Shown here one piece after another: positions 35,153 to 42,324 of a stretch of DNA of 43,473 nucleotides (position 1 is the first letter of the stretch; the number at the start of each line of letters is the position of its first letter). Made by a program: the position numbers and the translations under genes. The notes under the pieces were generated by a model that was given only the letters and a program-made list of their open reading frames with translations, was not told the DNA's origin and ran no database searches. Source of the stretch: Cyclobacteriaceae bacterium (lineage in GTDB: Bacteria > Bacteroidota > Bacteroidia > Cytophagales > Cyclobacteriaceae); the NCBI GenBank assembly GCA_022841475.1, contig JALHRJ010000037.1, positions 1-43,473 of the forward strand, in the 5' to 3' direction.

Positions 35153-36361
35153 TTACACCCAAGCTGAAGCGTCAATCTTAACTTGAATCAACAAGCGTGC
35201 ACCGTCAGCGAAAGTCTTTGTACCGTAACCAGTCAAAGCCTTTACGATTTCAGCAAAACCACGCTCTTTACGGACGATTTCCACGTCGACAGGCATTTGA
35301 ACTGCCAAGTCAATCGCACCACGAACCATGAATACAGACTTCTGAAGTTGGTTAGACCAAATGTCAGCAGCAGCAGTCAATGTTTCAGAAACAACAATAT
35401 CACCGAAACCAGTAATATCGATTTGAGTTCCTGCAATGTTGTCAGTTGCAGTAACACGACGCTTTTCAGTCAATAGGAAGCGGTCTTCGTCACTGATTTC
35501 AATGTAACCAGTAGCAGAGTTCTTACCTGTTGCAGCACCGTTAATCGCGTTAGTCAAAATAACACGAGTAGCAGCAACGTCAGCACCAATGTCGAATTCA
35601 CCAGGAAGTGCAGGAACTGCACGAGCTGTGAAGGTAACACCAGCAATCACTACAGTGTCGCCTGCGGTTGGGTTTGTAGCCAACTCAAGAGAAGCACTGT
35701 AAGGAAGGTTGTTGTTTTGGATAACTGTCCAACCTTGCCATGGACCGATAATACCGTTATCAAGAACAGTATCACCTAGGTTTGACTCACGTCCTGCTTT
35801 AGTGTTACGAAGAACACCAACAGTGTGAGCACCTACAACCGCAACACGGTTTGCCATAGGCGCGTCGATCATATCAAGCTTGGTGTGACCAGCTGTGAAT
35901 AGAGACGCTGCGTTAACTACGGTCAAATCGATTGGGCTGCCAACTACGCCACCAACTGAACCTGCGTCCAGAGTGTGGCCAGCGTTAGAAACTTGAGACA
36001 AGAAAGCTTGTTCGATCAAGTTGTTAAGCTGTTTCTGCATACTCATAGCTGCGAAACTAGCAGCGTCATAGAAGTTTTGCTTGATGTCAGTATCATCAAC
36101 TTCTACTACAGAGTATTTAAAGGTATCTACTTCCAATTCCTGGTCACTTGAGTTCAATGGGTTCAAAGTGATGTCCTGGTATGGAACGTAAGTACCAGTT
36201 GAAGGCTTAGAAATGATTGGCTTGTGGAACTTGCGTCCGTCAGCGGCCAAAACACGACTAGCTTCAGTATCTGCCAAGAAAACGGCAGTGTTTTCTACGA
36301 ACAAAGTTTTCTGGAGTTCATTTGACCAGTATTCTTTGTCTAAACTACGTAATGAGGGCAT
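35153..36361 (-). CDS. Major capsid protein, 402 aa
   Basis: Features of HK97-fold capsid proteins are visible: an N-terminal arm, a long strand-rich E-loop-like part (KPIISKPSTGTYVPYQDITL), then a helix with KQNFYDAASFAAMSMQKQLN (spine-like), IEQAFLSQVSNAG and a C-terminal domain with RGAIDLAVQMPVDVEIV and GYGTKTFADGARLLIQVKID. An extra inserted domain of about 90 residues (GDTVVIAGVTFTARAV to TAAADIW) separates the two. It comes right after the acidic scaffold-like gene. The leader is A-rich (TAAAAATAAAAC) without Shine-Dalgarno. Confidence 0.88.
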   Translation of the reverse strand: MPSLRSLDKEYWSNELQKTLFVENTAVFLADTEASRVLAADGRKFHKPIISKPSTGTYVPYQDITLNPLNSSDQELEVDTFKYSVVEVDDTDIKQNFYDAASFAAMSMQKQLNNLIEQAFLSQVSNAGHTLDAGSVGGVVGSPIDLTVVNAASLFTAGHTKLDMIDAPMANRVAVVGAHTVGVLRNTKAGRESNLGDTVLDNGIIGPWQGWTVIQNNNLPYSASLELATNPTAGDTVVIAGVTFTARAVPALPGEFDIGADVAATRVILTNAINGAATGKNSATGYIEISDEDRFLLTEKRRVTATDNIAGTQIDITGFGDIVVSETLTAAADIWSNQLQKSVFMVRGAIDLAVQMPVDVEIVRKERGFAEIVKALTGYGTKTFADGARLLIQVKIDASAWV

Positions 36362-36407
36362 GTTTTATTTTTATATTAAGGATAGAAACACATACCCCGA
36401 GGCGTCA

Positions 36408-36974
36408 TTACTTTAGGTTTTTCTTTTGGTGTTCGTCCCAAGCTTTACGACCTTCTTCGGTCGACATATCAAACTTAGGAGTAGCCTTAGAGTCACCACC
36501 AGCAGGTTTGCCTGAAGGAGTACGGCTAATAGAAGCTTCCTCTTCTTCAGATTTATCGTTAATTTGTGCTTTACGATACTGAATGTAAGGGTCCTGTGCA
36601 GCTTTCTTTACAGAAATATTCTGCATTTTAGCAACCTTTTTCACTTCGTCTTTTAGTTCATCTGGTAAATCCAAATCTTCTAAATCGCGAGCTTCAAGCG
36701 CAGCATTTACTGCACCAGTTACGTCAGGCGCTTCGGCGGGAGCAGCAGCTGGAGCAGCCGCTGGTTGTTTCTTGGGTTTGCTTTTGCGATCCAAAATACC
36801 TTTGTACTTTAGAGCTTTAGCTTTCCAATCAACTTTGTCGTCACCTTGTCCGCCGTCTTCGTCGTCCTCGGTTTCATCACCTTGGTCTTCGATTTCGTCG
36901 TCTTTGGTTTCTTCCACTTCTTCGGTGGCGTCGGAACCAGTCTTCTCCTGGTCGTCGTCTTCTAATTTAAACAT
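36408..36974 (-). CDS. Scaffolding protein, 188 aa
   Basis: The N-terminal 50 residues are nearly all Asp, Glu, Gly and Thr (DDEIEDQGDETEDDEDGG). A basic Pro/Ala linker (KSKPKKQPAAAPAAAPAE) follows, then helices and a charged C-terminus (GRKAWDEHQKKNLK). This composition, length and place immediately before the capsid gene are those of phage scaffolds. No protease motif. Its ATG overlaps the stop of a 7-codon ORF (36974-36997, MARNKKL) by TAATG, which may couple translation. Confidence 0.85.
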   Translation of the reverse strand: MFKLEDDDQEKTGSDATEEVEETKDDEIEDQGDETEDDEDGGQGDDKVDWKAKALKYKGILDRKSKPKKQPAAAPAAAPAEAPDVTGAVNAALEARDLEDLDLPDELKDEVKKVAKMQNISVKKAAQDPYIQYRKAQINDKSEEEEASISRTPSGKPAGGDSKATPKFDMSTEEGRKAWDEHQKKNLK

Positions 36975-36997
36975 TAGAGTTTTTTGTTTCTCGCCAT
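36974..36997 (-). CDS. Possible 7-codon leader peptide MARNKKL
   Basis: ATG at 36997 is followed by six codons and a TAA that overlaps the scaffold ATG as TAATG. It lies between the terminator at 37051-37077 and the scaffold gene. Re-initiation from this mini-ORF would explain how the scaffold is translated without its own clear Shine-Dalgarno. Very short; chance is possible. Confidence 0.3.
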   Translation of the reverse strand: MARNKKL

Positions 36998-37050
36998 GCG
37001 CTAGGCGGTTAGGGGTTATTTAATCATTCAGATCGTAGGAATGATACTAG

Positions 37051-37077
37051 AAAAAATCGATCCTGCTGGGACCGATT
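37051..37077 (-). terminator. Intrinsic terminator ahead of the scaffold-capsid genes
   Basis: On the minus strand AATCGGTCC-CAGCA-GGATCGATT (37077 to 37055, one G-T pair) is followed by TTTT (37054-37051), completing a run of six T. It stops or attenuates transcripts coming from portal before scaffold and capsid unless it is overridden. Confidence 0.7.
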
Positions 37078-37082
37078 GGAGA

Positions 37083-37142
37083 GTGAAAAGTAGAATAGTG
37101 AAGACTTTTCACGACCCAACTGGTGCCGTCAGTCACTATTCT
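37083..37142 (-). promoter_or_regulatory. Candidate pseudoknot controlling the terminator ahead of scaffold and capsid
   Basis: On the minus strand AGAATAGTGA (37142-37133) is perfectly complementary to TCACTATTCT (37101-37092). That sequence is the loop of a perfect 9-bp hairpin GTGAAAAGT(37112-37104)/ACTTTTCAC(37091-37083). Both pairings together make an H-type pseudoknot; if only one forms they compete. It ends 5 nt before the terminator stem, the layout of a transcription-attenuating riboregulator. Confidence 0.65.
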
Positions 37143-37152
37143 TTATGTAATT

Positions 37153-37311
37153 TTATAATCCATAACTTTCGCCAAGCTTCTTTACTTTCTCGCTCCGACG
37201 AACTTTAGCTTTTCGCTTGGCACGTTCGACGGGATCAACCATTGACTTATATATCTTACCAAATTCTTCGCGAAGTTGCACGCGCGACGGCTTAAGTTGT
37301 TCCTGATTCAT
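37153..37311 (-). CDS. Small basic protein, 52 aa
   Basis: MNQEQLKPSRVQLREEFGKI followed by DPVERAKRKAKVRRSEKV, very basic and helical. It overlaps the 100-aa gene by 20 nt, supporting expression. It is the last gene before the pseudoknot/terminator. Perhaps a head-internal DNA-binding or assembly protein. No family recognised. Confidence 0.6.
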   Translation of the reverse strand: MNQEQLKPSRVQLREEFGKIYKSMVDPVERAKRKAKVRRSEKVKKLGESYGL

Positions 37312-37594
37312 CTTCGTCTACTCCATAGTCGTTCTCACCGAGGTCTGGCTTCTCTTTTTCAGAGCTACCAAAGTCGATAATACGGCCTAAAATACGGGTT
37401 AAACGCTTATGAGCTTTCTTAGTAGCCTTCAACTCAATAGCTTGAGCAAGAGGGTCGTCGAGCTCTTTCACATTGTTAATATCAGACAACTTTTCCACAG
37501 CTTGTGCAAGAAAAGCTACGAGATCAACGTAGACGTCACTCTGCAGACTCTTCTTTAACTTCTCCAGATTCATTTGTGGGTTCATTTGGCTCAT
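37292..37594 (-). CDS. Helical protein of the capsid operon, 100 aa
   Basis: MSQMNPQMNLEKLKKSLQSDV, then DLVAFLAQAVEKLSDINNVKE, a charged stretch and an acidic tail (EKPDLGENDYGVDEDESG). Mostly helix. It overlaps its upstream neighbour by 59 nt. Resembles small phage proteins between portal and scaffold in gene order; function unknown. Confidence 0.6.
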   Translation of the reverse strand: MSQMNPQMNLEKLKKSLQSDVYVDLVAFLAQAVEKLSDINNVKELDDPLAQAIELKATKKAHKRLTRILGRIIDFGSSEKEKPDLGENDYGVDEDESGTT

Positions 37595-37874
37595 CTTTTT
37601 GAGGTTTCAATTTATCTTCTTTTTCTTTCAACTCTTTTTCTTGAGCTTCCTGTCGTTCAGCGAACTGAAGGCGAGAAGACTCATTGAATTGCTCTACAAA
37701 ATTACGACCACCTTCTTCATCAATGAAGTTTTTAGCCAATTCTACTGGATTTAGACCAGCAGTACGGGCAACGGCGGTAATAAGTCGGGACAAAGTAGCA
37801 GCTCCCTGATTTTGTTCGTGTACTAACGCCTCTAAAATCTGGCGTTTACTGTAGTTTTTTAAATTTGTTGGCAT
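37536..37874 (-). CDS. Charged helical protein, 112 aa
   Basis: I prefer ATG 37874 (MPTNLKNYSKRQILEALVHE) because the longer reading to 37907 would translate a UUCG-loop hairpin. The body is helical (GAATLSRLITAVARTAGLNP) and ends in a Lys/Glu coiled coil (EKELKEKEDKLKPQKDEPN) with an acidic tail. It may assist head assembly, being between portal and scaffold. Confidence 0.6.
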   Translation of the reverse strand: MPTNLKNYSKRQILEALVHEQNQGAATLSRLITAVARTAGLNPVELAKNFIDEEGGRNFVEQFNESSRLQFAERQEAQEKELKEKEDKLKPQKDEPNEPTNESGEVKEESAE

Positions 37875-37887
37875 ATATTCTTTGAGA

Positions 37888-37905
37888 GGGGGTCCGAAGA
37901 CCCCC
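37888..37905 (-). promoter_or_regulatory. UUCG-tetraloop hairpin before the 112-aa gene
   Basis: On the minus strand GGGGGTC-TTCG-GACCCCC, seven pairs closed by C(UUCG)G, one of the most stable RNA hairpins. No T run follows. It ends 13 nt before ATG 37874, so it may act as an mRNA end protector or limit ribosome entry. Confidence 0.6.
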
Positions 37906-37912
37906 ATTATTA

Positions 37913-38050
37913 CTATTCAGCCACTTCTTCTGAAGAACCTTCTTCAGTAGTAGCCTCTGTAGAATCAGCAGATTCTTCAGTAGTAGTGGTTTCTTCTGTA
38001 GTTTCAGCTACATCAGAACCAGTTTCTTCAGTTGTTTCGTCTGTAAACAT
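37913..38050 (-). CDS. Thr/Glu-rich acidic protein, 45 aa
   Basis: Almost only Thr, Glu, Ser, Ala and Val (TTEETGSDVAETTEETTTTE). Probably unfolded. AAAGG precedes the ATG by 9 nt. It lies among the head genes and may be a scaffold helper or surface peptide. The bias could also be due to low-complexity expansion; the frame is intact and spaced like its neighbours. Confidence 0.55.
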   Translation of the reverse strand: MFTDETTEETGSDVAETTEETTTTEESADSTEATTEEGSSEEVAE

Positions 38051-38074
38051 ACGATAAACCTTTCTTTTGGTTAA

Positions 38075-38293
38075 TTATTTAATGGAACCCTGGATTTTAC
38101 CAGCATATTCCTTGGCTAGCTCTCCAGCCTTAGGGCCATGCTCCTCTACGGTATAAGTGCGAACAAGTACACCGTCAGCGGTCACTACATCAAAAGAAGT
38201 TTTACTTTCTTTTGAAGCTGCAGCAGGAGCTGCTGGAGCTGGCACTGCCCCTGTAGGAGCTGGAGCTGTAGTATTTTTGACTTCGTTAGTCAT
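38075..38293 (-). CDS. Small head-operon protein, 72 aa
   Basis: An Ala/Pro-rich disordered N-terminus (TTAPAPTGAVPAPAAPAAAS) followed by a compact part (FDVVTADGVLVRTYTVEEHG...AKEYAGKIQGSIK) with a strand pair and helix. The C-terminal part resembles small 'V..R.Y....HG..A..LA..YA.K' phage domains found near capsid genes. 19 nt separate it from the portal gene. Confidence 0.6.
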   Translation of the reverse strand: MTNEVKNTTAPAPTGAVPAPAAPAAASKESKTSFDVVTADGVLVRTYTVEEHGPKAGELAKEYAGKIQGSIK

Positions 38294-38312
38294 AATTCCT
38301 TTTTCTTAATGA

Positions 38313-40085
38313 TTAGCCGTTACCCAGATCATTGAACTCAAACTGCTGTGGAGCGAGTTGGCCAGCGATAGCTTGCTTCCCTGCTCCAGCCCCAGGAGCT
38401 CCCGAGTCTGGTGTTGGTGCGGGCGGAGTCTTTGGTAAGTCTGCCACGTCAATTCCTTTACGTTTCATAGCGCGTTCGATTAACGCAGTGCGACGTACAG
38501 GATCAGCTTCAAGTTGAATGAAGGTAGCAAGGGTGGCCAAGTCTTCAGTCATAGAGACATGTTCACCGCTGATAACTACAGAAATACGTGGTCGGATTTG
38601 ATCTGCCCAACCTTGCTCTAATTGTATCAGCTGTTCGGGATTTTTCATAATTTCTTCCCGCTTCTGTACCTTGATAGCCTCGGCAATGTCAGGCCCGTGA
38701 GGTGGCATTGTTAATAGATTTTGGGTATACCATGAATCAATCACAATAGAATAGAACTGGTTAAGAACATTCGGATCACCTGTAAGGCGCAAAACTTTTT
38801 GAACCTTCAAATCTTTTAACACATTCGGTAAAATCCAATCTTCAACCAAGCCTTCAAAAGCAATCGATAATTTCTCACGCAAGAAATCAAAAAGCTTGTT
38901 GGCATTTTGATTCATCATAGAACCAAGTTTGAATGGAGTTCCACTCGGCAAACTTTCCCCTGTTACAACTTCATAAGAATTAGCTAACTTGTCAGCCGAT
39001 TCCATAAGACGGTTCCAGTCAGCAATCAACTGGTCAAGGCCATGCATACGCATTTCCACTTGCTGCAAGTCTTGGCTACGGATCACGTCTCCGTTCTCCA
39101 TGTCAGTAATAATGTTTTGGGCCAACAAATCATCAGTGGAACGGAAGATAGTTTTGCCTGACCACTCAAGGCCGCGAGCAATTTGGTTTGAAATTTCGTT
39201 AGCGCGAGTCTGACAATCCATAAGAATTTCAACCAAACCTTCACGCCACCAACGCCCTTTGTAGCGACCACGGTGAGCTTCCTTGTAAGGCATTTCAGAA
39301 ATCTGTTTCGCATACAAAATATATTTACCAGAATCAGTTGGTCCAGTACCAATACCGCAAACAATAATTTTAGCCAAGACGTATTTGTTTTCGTCGCCAC
39401 CTTCAAGGCCCATGGCTTCGTTCAAAGTTTTCTCACTCACTTCACCGTTACGCTCGTGAACCTCGTAATACTTAACTTCTTTATTTTCAAAATAACCTTC
39501 TTCAGTTGTTTCATAGCCCTTGTTCCCGCAATTTAAAATTGCTTCTTCAACATTTTTCCAAACATCTTTTTTCTTGCGCAGATCAGATTGAGTTAGGATA
39601 TGACGCTCTATAGCTGGTGTGTCATTTAGGGAAAAAGCTTGTTGGTTGATAACAAAAAAGTTTTTTAAATCTACACGCTCGTAGCCACCTTTAACTTTTT
39701 TCCAAACAACATTACCCAAAGAAGAAAATTCTTCTACAGAGTCGTTAAGTTCTGGCCCTTGGCCAGTGTTACGTAACCATTCTTTAAGTGCGAGGTTGAC
39801 TAAGATCATGGCACCAGCGTCTTGGTAACTTTCACTCCAAGCTTGAATTGCTTTGGTGTCGTAATCAATATTTTTAACTTCGCTATCAATGCGAGGTTGG
39901 GTGATGTCTACCCAGAATTTATAATCACCTTGAGAGGTTAACTTACCTGTCGGGTATACATTATTCTGGTATAACATTAAACGCTTAACCAGTTTGTATT
40001 GGTTAAACTTATAGCCTTCTGAAATCTGCACGTTGTAATGCAGGAAGCTATCGATTTCTGTTTCTAATATTTTGTAAATTTGCAT
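38313..40085 (-). CDS. Portal protein, 590 aa
   Basis: The size and position after the large terminase fit a portal. N-terminal helices (QYKLVKRLMLYQNNVYPTG) and FWVDITQPRIDSEVKNID start the wing; IARGLEWSGKTIFRSTDDLL and RMHGLDQLIADWNRLMES form clip and stem helices. TGESLPSGTPFKLGSMMNQNA and the C-terminal helices are typical of podoviral portals. The C-terminus is Pro/Gly/Ala-rich. The dodecameric ring would bind terminase and the connector at 29719. The start is A-rich without Shine-Dalgarno. Confidence 0.8.
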   Translation of the reverse strand: MQIYKILETEIDSFLHYNVQISEGYKFNQYKLVKRLMLYQNNVYPTGKLTSQGDYKFWVDITQPRIDSEVKNIDYDTKAIQAWSESYQDAGAMILVNLALKEWLRNTGQGPELNDSVEEFSSLGNVVWKKVKGGYERVDLKNFFVINQQAFSLNDTPAIERHILTQSDLRKKKDVWKNVEEAILNCGNKGYETTEEGYFENKEVKYYEVHERNGEVSEKTLNEAMGLEGGDENKYVLAKIIVCGIGTGPTDSGKYILYAKQISEMPYKEAHRGRYKGRWWREGLVEILMDCQTRANEISNQIARGLEWSGKTIFRSTDDLLAQNIITDMENGDVIRSQDLQQVEMRMHGLDQLIADWNRLMESADKLANSYEVVTGESLPSGTPFKLGSMMNQNANKLFDFLREKLSIAFEGLVEDWILPNVLKDLKVQKVLRLTGDPNVLNQFYSIVIDSWYTQNLLTMPPHGPDIAEAIKVQKREEIMKNPEQLIQLEQGWADQIRPRISVVISGEHVSMTEDLATLATFIQLEADPVRRTALIERAMKRKGIDVADLPKTPPAPTPDSGAPGAGAGKQAIAGQLAPQQFEFNDLGNG

Positions 40086-40091
40086 TTTGTT

Positions 40092-41582
40092 TTAGAGCAT
40101 TTCGTGCTTTAATTTTTGACGTCGACGACTCTCCATTTGAATAATCGTCATTGAGTCCGCCGGCGGTTGTGCAATCTGGACTTGATACGCGGCAGCGTCC
40201 ATAACGTCGTCGTGCACAGAGCGAGGGAAGCGGAGCAGTTCTTCCTCTAGCTTTGAGCATTCGCCTTTGATATGAAACACCGATTTGCTCTCGTATCGCG
40301 GCAGCAGTCCACGAATACGGGTGTGTTTATTGATTTGTGAATGTTCCAGTTCCACAATGGGAAGGAATATTCCGCGGGTACGACATTCTTGATCAAGGAA
40401 TGGCTTTATCGCTTGTAGGTAAATTGTCTTTTCAATACCGATCTTTTCAGGACGGTCTTCCTTATACAAAATAAATAGCAGGTCTATCAAATCCTTTGGA
40501 GAAAACTTGTGCTGACTGGCACGGAGGTGCCACTTGTTTTCAGAGTCAACATAGTTTCGAATAATTCCAGTGAAATCTCCTTCAGCACGCTCACTTACAG
40601 CAGTGTCAATCGTGATAAAGTTACGTGTGCGTTTCGCAAGTACGTCTTCCCACGCAATCGGCAAGAACAATTCTTTTTTGAACTCTTGAGTTTCTTCGTC
40701 AATAGGTTGGTTCATCATTTCAGCGTTGAAATCTGTAGAACCAAGCTGACGCTTTTTATCTTCAAGAGAAATTTTGTCTGTACCTTTTGCTTCTTCGTCA
40801 GTCATAGCATATTTGGCAGGCCATGTTGGCTCCCCGTTTTCAATTACAGGAACCATACGAATACGTAAGTTAGGGTCATACGCACTGCGGTCAATCAAGC
40901 TTTGAACGGAACCAAATTCTGTAATGTAGTTTCCTAAATACAGAATACGAGCTTTACCGTCTAGACCGGATTGAAATTCTTTAATGTGTTTGATAATACC
41001 TGCGGTTCGAACCTCGGAGTCCTTAGTTACTGCAGTCTCGAAATCGTCTAGCAGTAGAAAGTCAGGACGCTGGTGTCCGTGAATACGACCACGTACACTT
41101 TCTTGTGTACTGTGAGCTTCAACACGAACGCCATTGTTGGTTACGAAGTTGTTGATCTTCTTCTGGGAAACTTCTTTTGAACTACGCTGTGCGTTGTACA
41201 GTTCACCGAAGTCTTGAATGAAGCGTTTGTTTGTTTGCATTTCTAAAACAATGTCAAACAAAATACGCTCGGCATTTTCCTTGTCGAAAGAGTCAATGTT
41301 TAGGTAACGCTTTTTACGAAAAGCAATCAACCAAACTAAAAATATTTTGCTAATAGAAGTTTTGGCAGACTCACGAAACATAATCCAGGCCAGCTCACGC
41401 AGACGGCCTTCGATTAAGTCCTTGATGTCGTCAAACATAGCGAAATGGAAAGGTGCGAATGGATATTTTACGTAGTCCAAAAAGTAGTACAGGACAAATA
41501 AACTGAAGTCGTGTTCGACAAGATACTTACGCTCTTGACGTGTCCCCTTGATTACTTGTTCCAGTGCCAGCTGATTGACCAT
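40092..41582 (-). CDS. Terminase large subunit, 496 aa
   Basis: ATPase motifs: FRESAKTS (residues 69-76, Walker A variant) and PDFLLLDDFET (Walker B with catalytic acid). Nuclease motifs: FITIDTAVSERAEGDFTGI (first Asp), then the EHSQINKH region and the final SVHDDVMDAAAYQ (Asp pair). This order is normal for TerL. It packages DNA through the portal. It overlaps the small-subunit gene by 56 nt. The final acidic HDDVMDAAAYQ supports a complete protein. Confidence 0.93.
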   Translation of the reverse strand: MVNQLALEQVIKGTRQERKYLVEHDFSLFVLYYFLDYVKYPFAPFHFAMFDDIKDLIEGRLRELAWIMFRESAKTSISKIFLVWLIAFRKKRYLNIDSFDKENAERILFDIVLEMQTNKRFIQDFGELYNAQRSSKEVSQKKINNFVTNNGVRVEAHSTQESVRGRIHGHQRPDFLLLDDFETAVTKDSEVRTAGIIKHIKEFQSGLDGKARILYLGNYITEFGSVQSLIDRSAYDPNLRIRMVPVIENGEPTWPAKYAMTDEEAKGTDKISLEDKKRQLGSTDFNAEMMNQPIDEETQEFKKELFLPIAWEDVLAKRTRNFITIDTAVSERAEGDFTGIIRNYVDSENKWHLRASQHKFSPKDLIDLLFILYKEDRPEKIGIEKTIYLQAIKPFLDQECRTRGIFLPIVELEHSQINKHTRIRGLLPRYESKSVFHIKGECSKLEEELLRFPRSVHDDVMDAAAYQVQIAQPPADSMTIIQMESRRRQKLKHEML

Positions 41583-41838
41583 AGTTTAGAATTTTGTTTA
41601 AGTGGTCCTGTTGTTCAGGACTAAGTTTTATTTCTTCAGCCACAGCTTCAGCTTCCGGATTTAATTTCGGAACTAAACTAGGACCTATCGCTCTTAGGAT
41701 TTCGTACTTCAACTTCAACTCGTGTGGCAAGCATTCTTGGTCAGACAACATCAAAATCTTTTTGATTTGCTTGGCTGCCATGTCGCGGATTTCTTCCGGC
41801 AAACTCTCCACTGGTTGGGTTGTATTTTCTAAATCCAT
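41527..41838 (-). CDS. Probable terminase small subunit, 103 aa
   Basis: Located directly before TerL, and of small-subunit size. The start at ATG 41838 is chosen because a TATAAT lies 8 nt before it; a TTG at 41847 would fall in that box. Helical (EIRDMAAKQIKKILMLSDQE, KLKYEILRAIGPSLVPKLN) with a polar C-terminus (GQSAGTGTSNQGDTSRA). No classical HTH was obvious. It should recognise the packaging site and recruit TerL. Confidence 0.65.
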   Translation of the reverse strand: MDLENTTQPVESLPEEIRDMAAKQIKKILMLSDQECLPHELKLKYEILRAIGPSLVPKLNPEAEAVAEEIKLSPEQQDHLNKILNYGQSAGTGTSNQGDTSRA

Positions 41839-41846
41839 ACACGCCA

Positions 41847-41855
41847 ATTATACCA
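41847..41855 (-). promoter_or_regulatory. Promoter of the packaging genes, nearly leaderless
   Basis: TGGTATAAT on the minus strand (TATAAT at 41847-41852) is an extended -10. The ATG of the small terminase follows after 8 nt, so at most a few leader bases are made. Confidence 0.6.
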
Positions 41856-41871
41856 CAAAATCACAAAGTTT

Positions 41872-42231
41872 TCACAATGTTGATAACTCTGTGTACAACT
41901 GGGTAAACTGTTTTAAAAAATCGTCCCAGTCTTTCACGACTAAGACCACCGCTCCGACTTTCCCCACCGACGAGTGAAATCCGATTTGCTCTGGTCGGAG
42001 ACTATCTTTGCCGGTTTTAATTTCAATACCAACATACCGCCCTCGAGGAGGTAGTATTGCACAGATGTCGGGGACGCCGGACTTTGCAGCGGGCCGAAAT
42101 CCAGAAAATACCCCCTCTCGTACCATTGGTACGGGAAGAGTGTTTTGTCGCCAGGCGAAGATACCGAGGGTATAGAGGTACTCAATGATCCGAATTGTGA
42201 GTTCATTGGTTTTACTTTGTTTGCGTTTCAT
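41872..42231 (-). CDS. VRR-NUC-type nuclease, 119 aa
   Basis: AAKSGVPDICAILPPRGRYVGIEIKTGKD carries Asp55, Glu70 and Lys72 of a PD-(D/E)XK core, and RPEQIGFHSSV gives the following Gln82. The GxPDxxxx...EIKxGKDxLxxEQ order matches VRR-NUC proteins, which cut branched DNA. In phages they are often beside terminase and may resolve junctions before packaging. First gene of the late minus-strand region, with an extended -10 about 18 nt upstream. Confidence 0.88.
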   Translation of the reverse strand: MKRKQSKTNELTIRIIEYLYTLGIFAWRQNTLPVPMVREGVFSGFRPAAKSGVPDICAILPPRGRYVGIEIKTGKDSLRPEQIGFHSSVGKVGAVVLVVKDWDDFLKQFTQLYTELSTL

Positions 42232-42248
42232 GTGAAGCTATTTTTTAA

Positions 42249-42258
42249 ATTATAACAT
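42249..42258 (-). promoter_or_regulatory. Late-region promoter upstream of the VRR-NUC gene
   Basis: ATGTTATAAT on the minus strand with TATAAT at 42249-42254, an extended -10 of the TGTTATAAT type seen also at 3907, 16853 and 19014. The leader would be about 10 nt. It faces the promoter of the ribbon-helix-helix gene. Confidence 0.6.
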
Positions 42259-42285
42259 ATCCACTTCACAAGCTTTTAAGATTGT

Positions 42286-42305
42286 AATACTATTATAATA
42301 GTATT
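42286..42305. promoter_or_regulatory. 20-bp palindromic operator overlapping the -10 of the RHH gene
   Basis: AATACTATTATAATAGTATT is a perfect palindrome made of two inverted AATACTATTAT units, the same 11-mer that is repeated in tandem at 319-351. A plus-strand TATAAT (42294-42299) lies in its centre. Binding here would shut off the gene at 42325 and could affect the divergent late promoter 30 bp away. Confidence 0.7.
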
Positions 42306-42324
42306 ATCATTAAGAAATAAAAAT

